DNA of 64,000 nucleotides from Paragonimus westermani (lineage: Eukaryota > Platyhelminthes > Trematoda > Plagiorchiida > Troglotrematidae), in NCBI GenBank assembly GCA_008508345.1, contig QNGE01001021.1:51104-115103 (forward strand), in the 5' to 3' direction. Position 1 is the stretch's first letter. Every line of letters starts with the position of its first letter. The notes beneath the pieces are model-generated. The model searched no databases and was not told the DNA's origin. It was given only the letters and a program-made list of their open reading frames with translations. Shown one piece after another: positions 48,611 to 60,805 of the stretch. The position numbers and the translations under genes are program-made.

Positions 48611-49048
48611 GAAAAAATAAAAGGTATCGAACCTAAAACATTAAAACACTAAAACAACCAATGCAAAGTGGTTGTGTCCTGCCAACAGAAACAAGTAAAT
48701 TGTAAATGAGAGTCAGACGATATCAACACGACAGTAAAGCACAATTATGGGTTTAATTGACAAGGAAAGGTGACAATGTGTATGTACAGTCGATCTTGCA
48801 TTCTCACTTTTTACTAGTGTCTGATTATAACTGACGGGATTAATACTCGTGAGTGCCGATCGAAAAGAAAACACAGACAAGTACGCGATACCTAAACGAA
48901 TGAAAACCTAAACCAGACACTAGCCTGGTCTAACAGTTCAGTATCGTAGTAAACGAGGTCGATGATGGTGTTCTGTTACAAGTTGCATTTTGTGATATAC
49001 GAGCTACAGAGGGAGAAAATAACCAAGGGGAGAGGACAGAGAACTCAC

Positions 49049-49195
49049 ATAGTAGATGAGGCTAGATTAGTATCTTCGTGTTTCAGTTTACCGTCCAAAG
49101 CCAGACCGCGCTTGTGCCGATTATTGGCCAACAGCGGTCGAAGTTTGTAAACTTTGCACCAACCGGTCTGGCTCGGAAGGATAGGGAAAGACTCT
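49049..49195 (-). CDS. ARRB: beta-arrestin exon: lariat loop/polar-core region
   Basis: This is a 147-bp exon ending at donor AT|GTGAGT. It encodes [10 protein letters not shown], then [20 protein letters not shown] and [18 protein letters not shown]. The second half is nearly identical to vertebrate beta-arrestins (FCKVYTLTPFLANNREKRG followed by the same [18 protein letters not shown]). It contains the gate/lariat loop whose aspartates form part of the polar core that holds arrestin inactive. The loop before it ([12 protein letters not shown]) is diverged. The acceptor is taken as TCGTAG at 49196-49201, the only AG in a stretch with few AGs, and it gives the phase needed by the upstream exon (GA|A, Glu). 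Its polypyrimidine tract is only moderate, so the 5' edge is slightly less certain than the 3' edge. Confidence 0.93.
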
Positions 49196-49199
49196 CTAC

Positions 49200-50800
49200 G
49201 ATTGGGACGACCAATGCGAATCAAGAGCGAAGTGGTGGAGGGAAGTACATAAAGTGGCCATGTAATTTGATTGAAAAAAGTGTCAACAAGCACAACAATG
49301 ATTTGCATACAAGTAGTAGGAAACGGAAAACAGACAGAAGCAATTGACCGATGAAATTACAGAACATAAATATGACAGAGTAATATAACGCGAGAGGAAT
49401 CACACAAAAACGTCAGTAATTTGTCCTACAATTCGTAAACCAGGCATATATAACGCGGTCAAGTTCGCTTCCTAAATCAACTCTGCTAGACAACTGTCAC
49501 AAAGTTAATCCCAAAATCAGTTTATGTGATAACAATTGTTAAAAGATGCTGACCACATACTCAAAAACCAAGACAATTGAACTGAACTCTGATTAACCAG
49601 AGGGCTTTCCTCCAAGTTTCAATTACCCCCAAATATTGAGGCAAGGTCAGCAAAGAAAAGTGTGAGAGCAATTAGAATGGTAGAGAAGACCAATAAACCG
49701 ATCATGTTTCCAAAGGGCGGGCAGCTGAAAGATCACCGGATGCGTTCACAAAATCCGATGAAATTGAACATGTTCTGATCAATAAGACTAGCGGTGCGCA
49801 GCAAATGTCAACTGGGCAAGTGTGCACTGGTCAGCGTAAACATAGGTGCTACGTTTGAATGTCGGAAATCACTTCACAAATTGAATGCCACGGATTCCAG
49901 ACAGTAACTGTGGCATACATTTTGGTGAGTAGCCGAATTGCCACACACAGTAGGTAATAATGGTCCAGTCGCGGAATCAAGCATCGTCTGTCAACCCGAT
50001 CCGGTCAAGCCTAGCTGAATGATCATAAACTGAGCGGAACGAAGGCAGTCACCTAGGTACTCTGTTGTCAACAGAAGCGCTAGTGCATCGGGATTGAAAA
50101 ACTAACCGAGACTGATCAAGCATCACTTAGGCGCCGTACCGAAACTGACAGACGGCGTCATTGCAGATAGTCGGAAGGAGACAAAGTGGCTTGGTGGATA
50201 GAGTTTTGGACCAGCACGTGACTATTATTTGAACGAAACAAGCTTACATTATAAACGCCTTATGGGGGGAAAGATGATGGCAGTCTTCGCATGAAGCGTT
50301 GTTGATTCGGGAGAAAAAAATGACCAATGAGAACAACGATCCAGTAAGTGTGGCTAACGTCTGCATCTTACTCGAAAAAAAACGGTGCACCGTTTGAAGG
50401 TATGCGCGCATAGATCTAGACGGTCCCGACAAAGATCACGACTACGTGAGTGCGATGACACCAGACCTGAAGAACAGTAATGAGGTTACGGTCGTGTGTC
50501 CTAGTTCCAGTAGTTCTCTCCAAATAGTATACAGTCTGTAATAAATGTTATCAGATCAGTTCGATTCATTCTGACCATTACATGTCGCACTAATTCAGTA
50601 TGCCTTTGTTGTACAAACGTGAAAGGTTCGAAAAACTCTGCTATAGAGAATACACGTATCAAAATGCATCAGTCACTCTTGACAAATCTGTGTGGATGGT
50701 TAACGAAGAATTTTGAAAAACAGGCCTAGGATAATCCAGTAAATCGGCTCATACTCGAAATTTGTTTCTCCTCACAAGTTATCTAATAATGTAGCTATAG
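49200..50800. other. arrestin intron, unassigned part
   Basis: Start of the 5.2-kb intron between the 54396 and 49049 exons. No element was recognised before the SINE pair at 50.8 kb. Confidence 0.45.
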
Positions 50801-50802
50801 CT

Positions 50803-51075
50803 AACGTTTCGCTCTCATTGGAACTGATCAGCAGTGCATATCCTTTGCCACGACCGGGACTAGAGCACCGATCACGCTTTCATAAGGTAACCGTGTTCAC
50901 CACTGTACCATTGGTCGCATATTACGCACGACTGAATTATCATACATGAACGCTCAGCCACTTTCGCCTCGAGGGGAGACAGTAACTATCCTGTTAACTC
51001 CAATTGTTGACCCATCGACTAGGAATTCTCTCTAAGTTAAAACCAGAGAAATCATCAACTTGTTGAACGGTATTT
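50803..51075 (-). mobile_element. hammerhead SINE, copy S7 (core mutated), in arrestin intron
   Basis: On minus there is the head (AGTGGCTGAGCGTTCATGTA, then GCGACCAATGGTACAG and GTGAACACGG as the A-box region), a B-box-like CTCTAGTCCCGGTCGTGGCA, GATATGCACTG, CTGATCA (G8 changed to C), a stem II and GAAAC. The cleavage triplet is not present. It is divergent from S8, about 60 bp away. Confidence 0.72.
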
Positions 51076-51129
51076 TATTGCTGATAAGCAGTAGGTTGTC
51101 ATAGTTTTTCATATATATGAAAAACCAAA

Positions 51130-51330
51130 ATCGTCCAGCACTCTAGTCCCGGTCAGAGCAATGATATGTACTACTGACGAGCTTTCATGAAAGCGAAACT
51201 CAAGTCTGATGCTTCTATTCGAAAGGGTCCAACTGGGAAATCTATGGAAACGCTACGGCTGCGATCAATTGTGGGTGATGATCAGCCTACAAAAAAAAAC
51301 TAGAATCCCCCACTACTCATCACTAAAGCT
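51130..51330 (+). mobile_element. hammerhead SINE, copy S8, in arrestin intron
   Basis: It starts at the B-box-like CTCTAGTCCCGGTC (51141) and runs through the ribozyme and tail (GGGTCCAACTGGGAAATCTA, GGCTGCGATCAATTGTGGGT) to CCCACTACTCATCACTAA. The tRNA-like A-box half is missing. It is antisense to the arrestin gene. Confidence 0.78.
51164..51215 (+). ncRNA. type I hammerhead ribozyme, intact core (in S8)
   Basis: CTGACGA is at 51174-51180. Stem II is a perfect 5-bp GCTTT/AAAGC hairpin with loop CATG (51181-51194), GAAA is at 51195-51198 and GTC at 51204-51206. Minimal stem III (A-T, C-G) is closed by TCAA. Stem I pairs GTACTA (51168-51173) with TGATGC (51207-51212), with one mismatch and two wobbles. 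All catalytic nucleotides are conserved. The stem II sequence differs from S1 by compensated pairs. Confidence 0.83.
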
Positions 51331-51334
51331 AGCT

Positions 51335-54300
51335 TCTTGGGTTAGCGAAGCGACAATCCTTCGTTCTGAATAATCGACACGCCCTGATGGACTGTGATGG
51401 AAAAATAATGAGAAATTATTGAGATTCCTAAGTAAACTTATCTCTGGCTTGACTTGCTAGCTGGCGTCAGACTTATACAAAGTGGATTACTGTAGACCTG
51501 ATTATATAACACCCAATGTGATTGCGTGCATTTCTACTGGCTGATAGTATCTCTCTGAAGTATATCACCTGTATGTTATACGTTTGCGATCGGTCAGAAT
51601 AAAATAAACGCTAGCATTTCGTAGAATTTATTATCGTCCCGTTTTGATGAATTCGACCAACTGAAGTACCTGTTCCTTGTGGTAAGTGTACTTGTAGTCG
51701 ATCAGTTAGAAGCTTCCGCTCATTACAGGAAGGTCGGGATTTTTACCACTGCAACTCCTACCAATAATCCCGAACAAATGTGAAACAGATCGTGCATTCT
51801 GTGAAAAGTAGATCACCCGGCGGCGGCAGGAAATGAATGTTAAACAGTTGCATGACTCATAGATAAGGACGGTGTTTCAGCATACATTTACTGGTCGGTT
51901 GGAAGACATTCGCGCACACTACTCTTGACAGTGTTTGGCAACATCTCAAGAGATAGATCACGTCAACGACCATCAAGAGATTTGTACTTAGCGCCAGAAA
52001 CGCCCGAATTGGTTCAAAAACAACATAGTTATCGCCAGTTTGATACCAGAGAAGAATGCATTTGTTTTTTCCACAATAGACTCAAGCAACAAAGACAAAA
52101 AACCACGTTGCGCAACGTGTGTCGTCAACTCGCCGAACGACATCACGGAAACAACGAAGTCTGATGGAAGAAGCAACGTAAATTGATACAGAGCTATGGT
52201 GAGTGTCGATAACACAAGCAGTTCTGTGACACGTTTACGATGAATTTTGATCTAACTATTCAGTCTACTAAAGCACTGAGTGACAAGGTGTTGGATCGGA
52301 ATCGGACAGTCTAGTGCTTACAATCCCAAGCACTCACGCGCCCTGACTTATGCCAGATAAGTTATGCAGCAAAGTAACGTGCGCAACTGCTCACCTACTC
52401 GTCAGTTGGTTATTGATCGTTTGACTGTGTTCTTTTTCTCTTCTATGCCTGTACCACTTTGAATCGATCAAGACACTCTGCACTTGGTGGCTAACCAACT
52501 CCTGTTCCCCTTACCCGAGCGGGGTGATTCAACACAAGAATTCACTCTTTACGTGCACTCAACCGGATGGCATTACGACAGTCTAGTGCAACCACTTTGG
52601 TAGCCAAGGTAACCGGCGACTATTGATTAGGTTACCATGATTAGCGTGCTACCATAAGATGCCAAGGCTTCAACTGATCTCATCATAGATTTACCAGAGA
52701 TACAGACAGTTATTGGATAACTGATAAACTGAAAAGCTCCAGGTGTATATGAGGTGTCAGAGGACATCTGGAGCAAGGCGGTCCACTATTGAACGTGCTT
52801 CACTCCAATTGGTTCACTTCATCTGGGAGCAGAAAGTAGGCTCACGTGAGTTCAATGATGCCTTTGTCGTCAGCAGTGATGTTAGTACTGCAAAAACTGA
52901 AGTGAGCGCCGTGCCCATTATCCAAACGTGCTCTGCTTTGTTGTCTTGACCAAAAGATCATTTAAAGGTTACCCACAATGACATGGGTTGCCTAATAGCT
53001 GTGATGCAAGTATACAAGAAACTTACAGTCTTTCTTGATAGCCCGGACGATAAAACGGAAATCCGAGAAAATTGGATGATCAATCTGGCAGGTTAGTAAA
53101 TCCACTTTGACGTGAGGAAAGTGGCCCGATTTTCAGTGCAATTAGGTGAAAGTTATGGATTCCATTAGATAAATATGTGAGGACGTCCACGACGAGTTCA
53201 AGTTCACTTACCCATTGATATGGCAGGTTGTGTGATGAGACAATAATGAACGAAGAGTAACTAACAGCTAGCACGCAATTTCAAATCTGAGGCAGGACGA
53301 CTGTGTGTATTTCGGTGTACGTAATGTACAATACATCATACTGGTTTGAACCACTTCACAAGCACGCATCTTTAGTCTTGACGCCAAATATAGAACAGTC
53401 ACCTGCACAATATCGTCCGTGTGTGGTTAACCGATTTACGAAATAGGGACTTTGTTTTTCTACAGGAGTACTTAACATCACACAGGCATATAGCTGTAGT
53501 CTTTCGAAGGGCAACTGGTTATTATGAGCAGTAAATAATCTTGAGTCAAAGTACTAAATCATCTTTCCAAATAGGGCAGTTTTTATAGTGTCTATGTGTG
53601 CTTTCGACTAATGATCAGTTACTTTCGTTCACAGCGATGTCAGCAGCAACAGTTGTACAAGACCAGCTGTAAAACACCCGTGAAAACCATCGCTATCTAT
53701 TCTGGGTAACATTCACGAAAGAGAAGTTCACATTTACGGGAGGCCCGTCTGACAGCGTTCATACATTGATTGTCTTGGGACGATATGATTTCGTTCTACT
53801 ACTGATGGTTCAGGCCCATCTGACCGCCGAATTCCAATTGTTGGCAAACACACAGATAGTACTGATATCAGTACATGTGTGCGCCGTACAGTCCGATCAA
53901 TGTACCAAACCTCGTCTCGACCAAATGTGCGTGTCGAATTGGAGCTAACAACTGTGGACGTAATCGGGGCCGGAAAGCGTACACTAGTTCACCTAAGCAA
54001 AGTCCAAACGAACATGAAACCATAAGCGAATCCAGTCTCAATACTAAGAAAGGTAATATCGCAGTCATTGTTGAACCGTCATAAGCATGCTGGTTGGACA
54101 GAATGACCATAGGATTAGAGATTGAGAATGTCATGTGACTGTCAGATTCTGGATAAGTGCCCTCAACACACAACGGGGTACATATAAATAAACCAGCCAA
54201 AAATACCCGTTAAGCAATGAAGACCACCTTAGACCAAATGAAACCCAGACTATCAATGACGGAAGAATCAGGTATAGAATACGGAATAGAGTGATCAACG

Positions 54301-54390
54301 AGTAAATCGACGGAAGATGATGACAGCGCGGAAGTACGCAGAAGAAAACAACGACAAACAGACAACGGTGCGCAAACGAGTGGAACGCCA
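51335..54390. other. arrestin intron, unassigned part
   Basis: Remainder of the 5.2-kb intron. Open frames at 51925-52164 and 53868-54200 were examined and not supported as genes. Confidence 0.45.
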
Positions 54391-54395
54391 CTTAC

Positions 54396-54468
54396 TCCAT
54401 TTCCAGCTCATCAACAGTGCAATGGTAGCGATTATTGTTGTGCAGGCACAGTTCGGTACATTGCCGTA
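54396..54468 (-). CDS. ARRB: beta-arrestin exon: C-domain strand with VRQ...C motif
   Basis: This is a short exon (73 bp) ending at donor GGA|GTAAGTGG. In frame it reads VRQCTELCLHNNNRYHCTVD and ELEM, followed by a split Glu. Vertebrate beta-arrestins have [20 protein letters not shown] at this point, immediately before the segment encoded by the 49049 exon. The acceptor is ATACAG, with no other AG for roughly 75 bases upstream, which supports its use although the pyrimidine tract is weak. It implies that the preceding exon ends in phase 1. That exon, which should encode the YYHGE... and VKKIK-type strands, was searched for between 54469 and 64000 and not found. The intron after this exon is about 5.2 kb. 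Confidence 0.8.
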
Positions 54469-55704
54469 CTGTATGCGGCACGTCGAATCCCAGTAGCATG
54501 CGCGCGCACCCCACACAAGCACAGGCACACCCAATGACCAGTTTGCGTGTGTGGTGGGTGAATGGGATGAATGCGCAAAATCATGCACACATGCGTGCGA
54601 CAACCGGAGTGCGAAGTGGGGTGACAGCGAGCGTGAACACATACGTACACACAGCGGTGTGATATGATGGGGAGGAGGAGACAAACAGAAAGAAGGATAG
54701 GTGTGAAGGTACACCCGCAAAACTATCTAGTACACACCACGTTATGGGTATTAGTAGTGAAGACCAGTGGACAGATAGTGAGTTACTGCCTCAACGTACA
54801 CGACGTTCGGTACCTATACGCAAGACGTTTCAGTGCTGATTAGGTGGCGTGGTTCGTTCGGTTGCCTGAGAGAATTGAGATGTCATTGCGGAAAGTTGTA
54901 AAAGAAGATCAATTGTTTCGTAGAAGTGAATCGGACGTTTCCGTTCCACTTCATCAAATCACAGGATGAAAAACCAGCGCGCGCGCACGCACGCCTACAG
55001 GTTTCTCGGCTCAAACTGCCACCGATTCTTAGAACAATTGACAGGATACTAAATACAAGAATGAAAAATCGGCAAGTCAACAATTCTACAAAGCTGAACT
55101 ACGATGTACCGTCTGATCAGTTTATCGACAGCTAAAAGACAAACTACAAGTATTAGATTGTTCTCACGTTGTGGCTTAACCAAGGATTTACTTGATAATT
55201 GGCTGGATGGCTTGTAAATGTGTCCACATCGTCAGATCAGCGTAATCCTACTATTGAATACGAGCGAAGCCATGTTAGGGCTACGTAGTGACATGGTAAA
55301 TACACTACAGGAGCAGCTTGTGGGTAGAGTAGGCTGAATGTTCAATGGGTTCAGGTTTATCGGTCTCTGTTGAACTTGTCTACTCGAATGTGTCAATCGA
55401 TCGATCAGTTGCCCTGACGTTCAACCACGCATTCACTTAATCTTCGGTATGTCGTGTCCATGTAAGCGACAATGATTGTAAGTGAACTGGTAAAGAGTAC
55501 GAAGTACAGATTTGTTGTTATAAGACCTCCTTGCGTAGTTAAGCAATTGGATACGTACGTCTCAACATCGGCTGTAGCTTACGGTGTAGAGAATTATACG
55601 GTTATCTTTGTATCGAAAGTTAAGAAGGACCATTTCCTTTCTAGATGTTCAACAGTGTTAACATTACTTTGAACATCAATAAACTTCCGCAAATGGTCGT
55701 TCGG

Positions 55705-55860
55705 TAACGTCTTACTAACGATTTTTCACTCGTTGCAATTAGGCGGTTGTTAAGAGAAAATGAAACGTTAGCATCCCGGAATACACTTTCTTGCACAGTC
55801 CTTAAAATCTTACAAACGCGAACACCCCCTTCAGTGTACAAAGATGTTACGTCTGAGAGT
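55705..55860 (-). mobile_element. possible Penelope-like RT fragment
   Basis: The minus frame reads SDVTSLYTEGGVRVCKIL and VQESVFRDANVSFSLNNRLI. DVTSLYT is the first RT palm motif of PLEs (SFDVTSLFTNxP), and the following residues fit the spacing to the next motif. It is too short and diverged to be sure. Confidence 0.42.
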
Positions 55861-56949
55861 GTTTTGAAACAGCAGTGCCCACGAATGTGCAACCCTCAAT
55901 CCAGTAAGAGGCACCCGTTAAAGTTACATAAAAATTTTCACAGCCCACAACCACATTATAGTCTGACCGCTTTATGATGACACGGAACAATATAACATAC
56001 ACGTTAGTAGTATGTGGCGCGAGTAGGATCGACTGTGCATTTGTATCACTACGGTTATCGACCGATAAATCAGAACAATCGAAAACAAGCTAACGGACCG
56101 TGATGGTGCTCAGACAAAATAACAGAGAGGACGGTAGTCAGAGACAACATTTACATGCAGTCTCCGCGTGGGTGGACCGAGTTTCCGGGCGGCAGGACAA
56201 AACGGAACAGACTAAAGCGTTGTATATTTGGCCCTTAGTCTTGACTCGAAATCATTATAAAGCCTGGGAAGGAGTTTAGAAATGTTATATATGACATAGG
56301 TAGAAAGTAAACAAGAAAACGGAGACTGTTGAATACGGACTGTAAACAGAAACTTCGTCATTATAGATGACGTAGAAAGATCTCAACTAATTGGCATAGT
56401 TCCTCGAAATTCCACTATGGAAGGGGGTATTAACTGTTCAATAATTCCATAACAGTTGGCTAAACAGGGGAGTGCCGATACTCTAGCGTTTGTCTTCAGG
56501 TATAAATGGAGGTTTGAAACAATGTTTTTCACTGATAACCTTGCAAAACCAACTGCTGCTCTTGTACTCAAACCAGAAGTTTGTCTGTTCCCTCCGGTCT
56601 AAAAAGTTGTACCATGGAACATCTATTTTAAAATCTATGGAATCATAGTCATAGGATGCAACGTATTGCGAAACGTGAATCGATCTCACAAAGGATGATG
56701 CCAGTTGCGTGATAAGAACTTGCATAGCCTGACAACACATCACTGAGCACAATCCGTAGTAGTATACAGTGTCGTTTTTAATGCGATCCACATATCACCC
56801 ACTTGTGTACAGTTTGAGTAGACAGAATCAGGACATATGACGAGCTCTTTATAGTGCAAATTACCAAGGTAGTCCATCAGTTACTTTTTCAAATGCATAA
56901 ACCACCGAAAGAGCAAAAGAAAGATTGCACAAATACCAAAACCAGGATA

Positions 56950-57087
56950 CAAACAGGTACACGAACAGAATTCAACCGTAGTTCCGCCTATCGGTTGCAA
57001 CACAAAGGCGACATTGAACACTGTCGTACAATTATCCAACGTTTAGAATATGCACGTAAGATTGCTTTAAATGTACCGTACCGATAA
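56950..57087 (+). mobile_element. possible PLE linker fragment
   Basis: AYRLQHKGDIEHCRTIIQRL resembles the PLE block YxxLPxKGDIxxxxIxxRL just before the GIY-YIG domain. It is a single short match. Confidence 0.3.
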
Positions 57088-60000
57088 ATTTCGACCGTCA
57101 TTGTTGATGACATTATGCACATAAGGATGGGTGGATATGCATAAATTCAGATAGTGTGAAATCTAAGTGAGTTTTCGATTAGAATAAAGACAGAAAACCG
57201 GAATATGACTATAGGTCTAGCATCAAATTTTAGACAAGTCGATTAAGGAACTATCAATACACATAGTGTTGATCTAAAGACACGATGACTAGTCGAAATT
57301 TACCGGCGGGGAATACCTCGGTTAAGTCAATGTGCGTATTCTAAATTCATCCACAGTACACTCGTCTTAAATTCCTACGTGAGACGATTGTCGCTTTTTA
57401 TAGTAGTAAGCACTGTCCGGTTAGGCTTAAACAGAAGTGGTAGAAGGGGTAGAATACACGAGCAAAAGACTAGTGGTTGGCAATGAAAACCACAGACGGA
57501 TTATGCAGCCAACAAATGCTTGACGTCATCTACGAAACCGATGCAGTCGAACGGCTCAACAATGAAATCAATAGGAGTGGGGGTTAAGGCAATCACGGTT
57601 GAGCCAACCTAGTCAAAACACACAGCGCCTGATTCGTTAGTCCGTACAGATGTGAGAGTTATGATCACTGGAGTATACCTGCAGAAAATTGCAATCTGTT
57701 TCACAACTGAGCAAGCAAGTCATTCATGTGTGCAACCCACCTCAAAAAAACAACTTTTATGTCCGAAAGAATTATTCTAGACTACATTGACGACTTGAAA
57801 ACAAACGGAAGTAAAAGCAGTCATTAGTAGACTGAAAGCTGTAAATCAAGGCTACTGGCTTGTGCATAAACTACCATCGATCTGAAAACGTTATATATCA
57901 GATAGCAGTAATCGGGTTCAGTGATATAAATGTTGTTTTTTTCAATAGCACACCTATGCATGGAATAACGAAGAAAAAGAGAACGACGCAATGAAAATCG
58001 TGTGGAATCTGTCTTACTTTTGCACAATGCTTAGCTGTTTGTTTGTGATCACATGTTAATAATCATCTGTAAGTAATCTGATCCTTAAGCATTCTTTCTC
58101 TCTATCACTCCTTATTGGTATACACAGTGGATGTTGCATAAATGTTACACAACACTACAAAGGAAAATCCAACACACGGAGAGTTATATACTTTGACTGT
58201 AAGTCTTCTTTCTTTAGCACTACCAATGAACAGTTTTTAGGATAGAATAATAACCTAAATTAACAGATTTCGACAGTTTTGAAGTTTAACACCAAAGGTG
58301 CAAACGAACACAACTGAACTGCATCTATCTTTAAAGTGGGACGAATAAAGCGGTAAACAACAAGCGGCAATCTAAACGAGACATTCGTGCCGAGGGAAAT
58401 AAGATATGGGTACAGAGTATACGGAAGTGTGCACGAGTGCGGCGTGAACCGGTAGTCAATCCAAACTTGGCTACGCGCACAGCTGGCGTGCATGTGAAAT
58501 CCAAGTAACTAACACTAAGCCTTAATCTGGCGTAATGGAGAAGCACGTCACACAATGAGTAAGTAAAGCAAGACTGAGAGCTCTGGAAAAAAAACCCACT
58601 GAATTGACGGTAAGAACCTTGCCGCAAAACGGCAAGTAGAAAGCAGACATTGTCAGTCATGACGGTATTGTGGTAAGTCAGAAGGACTACAGAAAGCCAA
58701 GTGCAAATTTGAGTCTGAAAAGTAATTCACACAAATGCCGAACCCCTACAACGGCAACGACCTCCATCTGAATGAACACGTAACCTGTCGGGTAACAGGA
58801 CTGGATAAAAGCGATTATCGGGTGACTAAGGTCGAAAGAATGCACATTCTATCGTTCTTTTGACTACCAAGAAAAACTTATCCAATGGGTACTTGAAAAA
58901 TAATTTCACTGTTAACGTGTGGGCTAGAAACGCACCAGTTCTGACTTAAGATGTTAGAAAAGCTGCCCTTCATTCGACTGCTTTAAATGTTTCCGGGGAA
59001 GGTCGCAGTGTAAAGGATTCCTGACGGAGCATGCAAGCAAAAATGTGCTGGGATGGTTGTGCACCTTTACAAAAGTAATATGAGAAGCACGCGAAAACTG
59101 TTCTGAAGAGCTACCATTTCACTGTTAAAAGCTTACGGAGGTCCAAAAAGATGAGTGGGACTTGTCAAGAACAGTAAGATCAATACAACGTGTACGAATA
59201 TTCGAACTACCTGTGACTATACGTCAGTCACTACCGGTAATTTTTCGACGAGTTTTGGTCTACTTAGACATCCGATTAACTCGCAACAATATTGAACATT
59301 TATGTGGTGTAAAAAAAACGCATGTCTGATGGGCACAACTCGCTACCCAAAAGGAACCAAATGCTACAACCGGGAACTCCTATGAGCCACCATGTAATCA
59401 TGCCTACAATGACGGTTCAACTACTTCACACGTGGGTTTATCTGCGCACCAGTGCAAACGAATGTGCCTGCTGGTATTACCAACGCACCGAGACTCGTGG
59501 ATACTTTGCACAACTCTCAACGAACTTTATTTGAGCGAGTTGACGATTTTGCGTAAGAAGCTACGAGCCGACGAGGTTGCTCAAATTAAAAGGAATTTGG
59601 TCACCACTTTCGATGGGTATACGCCAATGATCGGTTAGTTTCCAACTGTGTCGGGGTCGTTGTTCACTATTATGTTTCATAGAGTAAACTTAATACAAGT
59701 GTCATGTATCTACGAGCGAAAAGCTGTAATTCCCTTCACCCACACATAGAAACTCTAGAAGATGCTTAAGCACCGTATTCCACACACGACTACCCCTGAT
59801 TCACTTGAAAGCGTTTCACTTTGAAACAGCCTAACGGGAATGGGTGTGTGCTTCAGATATATGTCAATTTCTTTGAAGTTATCTATCATCAGATCTTGTG
59901 GTAGAGTAGAGCTCACAGTAGTATGTAGCCTAACCCTAACACTTCAAATAAGGTGAGAAAAGGTTGTCCGGTTAATCCTTTTTTAAGTAATTCCGTATCA

Positions 60001-60699
60001 AATGATATGCTCAACTGCTGTGATCCAGTGTGTACGTAGAGGTGAAGAAACGAACCAACCTACTAGCAGTCATAGCCCAAAACACACGAACAAGATTGTC
60101 CTAATCTCCGAAGCATCACAACGACAACAAAGCATTCTCAATAGACTTTTTGGTCTGTCAGTTAGGTATAATATGACGTGTAGTAGAACTGACAAGAACC
60201 TACGATTGTTCTCACAATCCACGATGAGCTACTGTAGACTAAGCAAGAAGTACATCCATCATACAGCCTGAGTGAACGTTATTGAAATGTTTGACTGTAA
60301 CACAAACAGCGTGGCTAAAACAAGTACAAAGTCACATGCTAACGTAATAGGTCAAGATGAGACCGTTATGATCTGTCCTTTCGATAAATATGGAGGGAGT
60401 AGTCAACAACAAAAATTAAAGGCGATATTCGAATGCAAATCGTTGAATCCTTATTCCTTATTCTTGAATAGGTCACCATGAGAAAACGTTACAATGATGA
60501 GAGCTGTCATAATGCTTCAACAATATAAGAGAACATTCATCGGTGGTTGAAACATTTGAAAACCACAGATCAATTTGGTTCAAACTCGTTGTAGCTTAAC
60601 CAGGAAACTGATGAATGAGAGTCGAGCTAGTTGTCATCTGATACATGGCATATGTTCATGTGGCTAACATTTTTAGTATACAACCTGTCCAATTGAATC

Positions 60700-60805
60700 A
60701 ACCCATTTCAAGGAAGTTGGCGAGCAAATATGCTTGCTCCTCACAATCAAATACCCGCTTTCTGACCATCTTATTTCTAATCAGTTATTGATAATCGATT
60801 CGAAC
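60700..60805 (-). mobile_element. possible LINE fragment
   Basis: The minus frame gives RNKMVRKRVFDCEEQ, close to NEEVRKRVFGSDCQ of LINE L1 (near 28310-28350). At the nucleotide level, CAAATACCCGCTTTCTGACC matches CAAACACCCGCTTCCTAACC. Confidence 0.42.

Noticed and set aside
55705..55860. Minus frame NVSFSLNN considered as the missing arrestin exon
   Set aside because: The donor is in phase 0 and the residues before it (DVTSLYT...) fit a PLE reverse transcriptase better.
56483..56791. Minus open frame containing DTVYYYG, considered as the missing arrestin exon (YYHGE strand)
   Set aside because: The residues after YYYG do not fit the arrestin strand pattern, and the only donor (TTT|GTGAGA) is in phase 0, whereas phase 1 is required.
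59322..59638. Plus frames including LTILRKKLRADEVAQIKRNL as a possible exon
   Set aside because: The sequence looks protein-like but I recognise no family and could not find supported splice sites.
59931..59942. CCTAACCCTAAC resembling telomere repeat
   Set aside because: Only two units, not enough to call an interstitial telomeric repeat.
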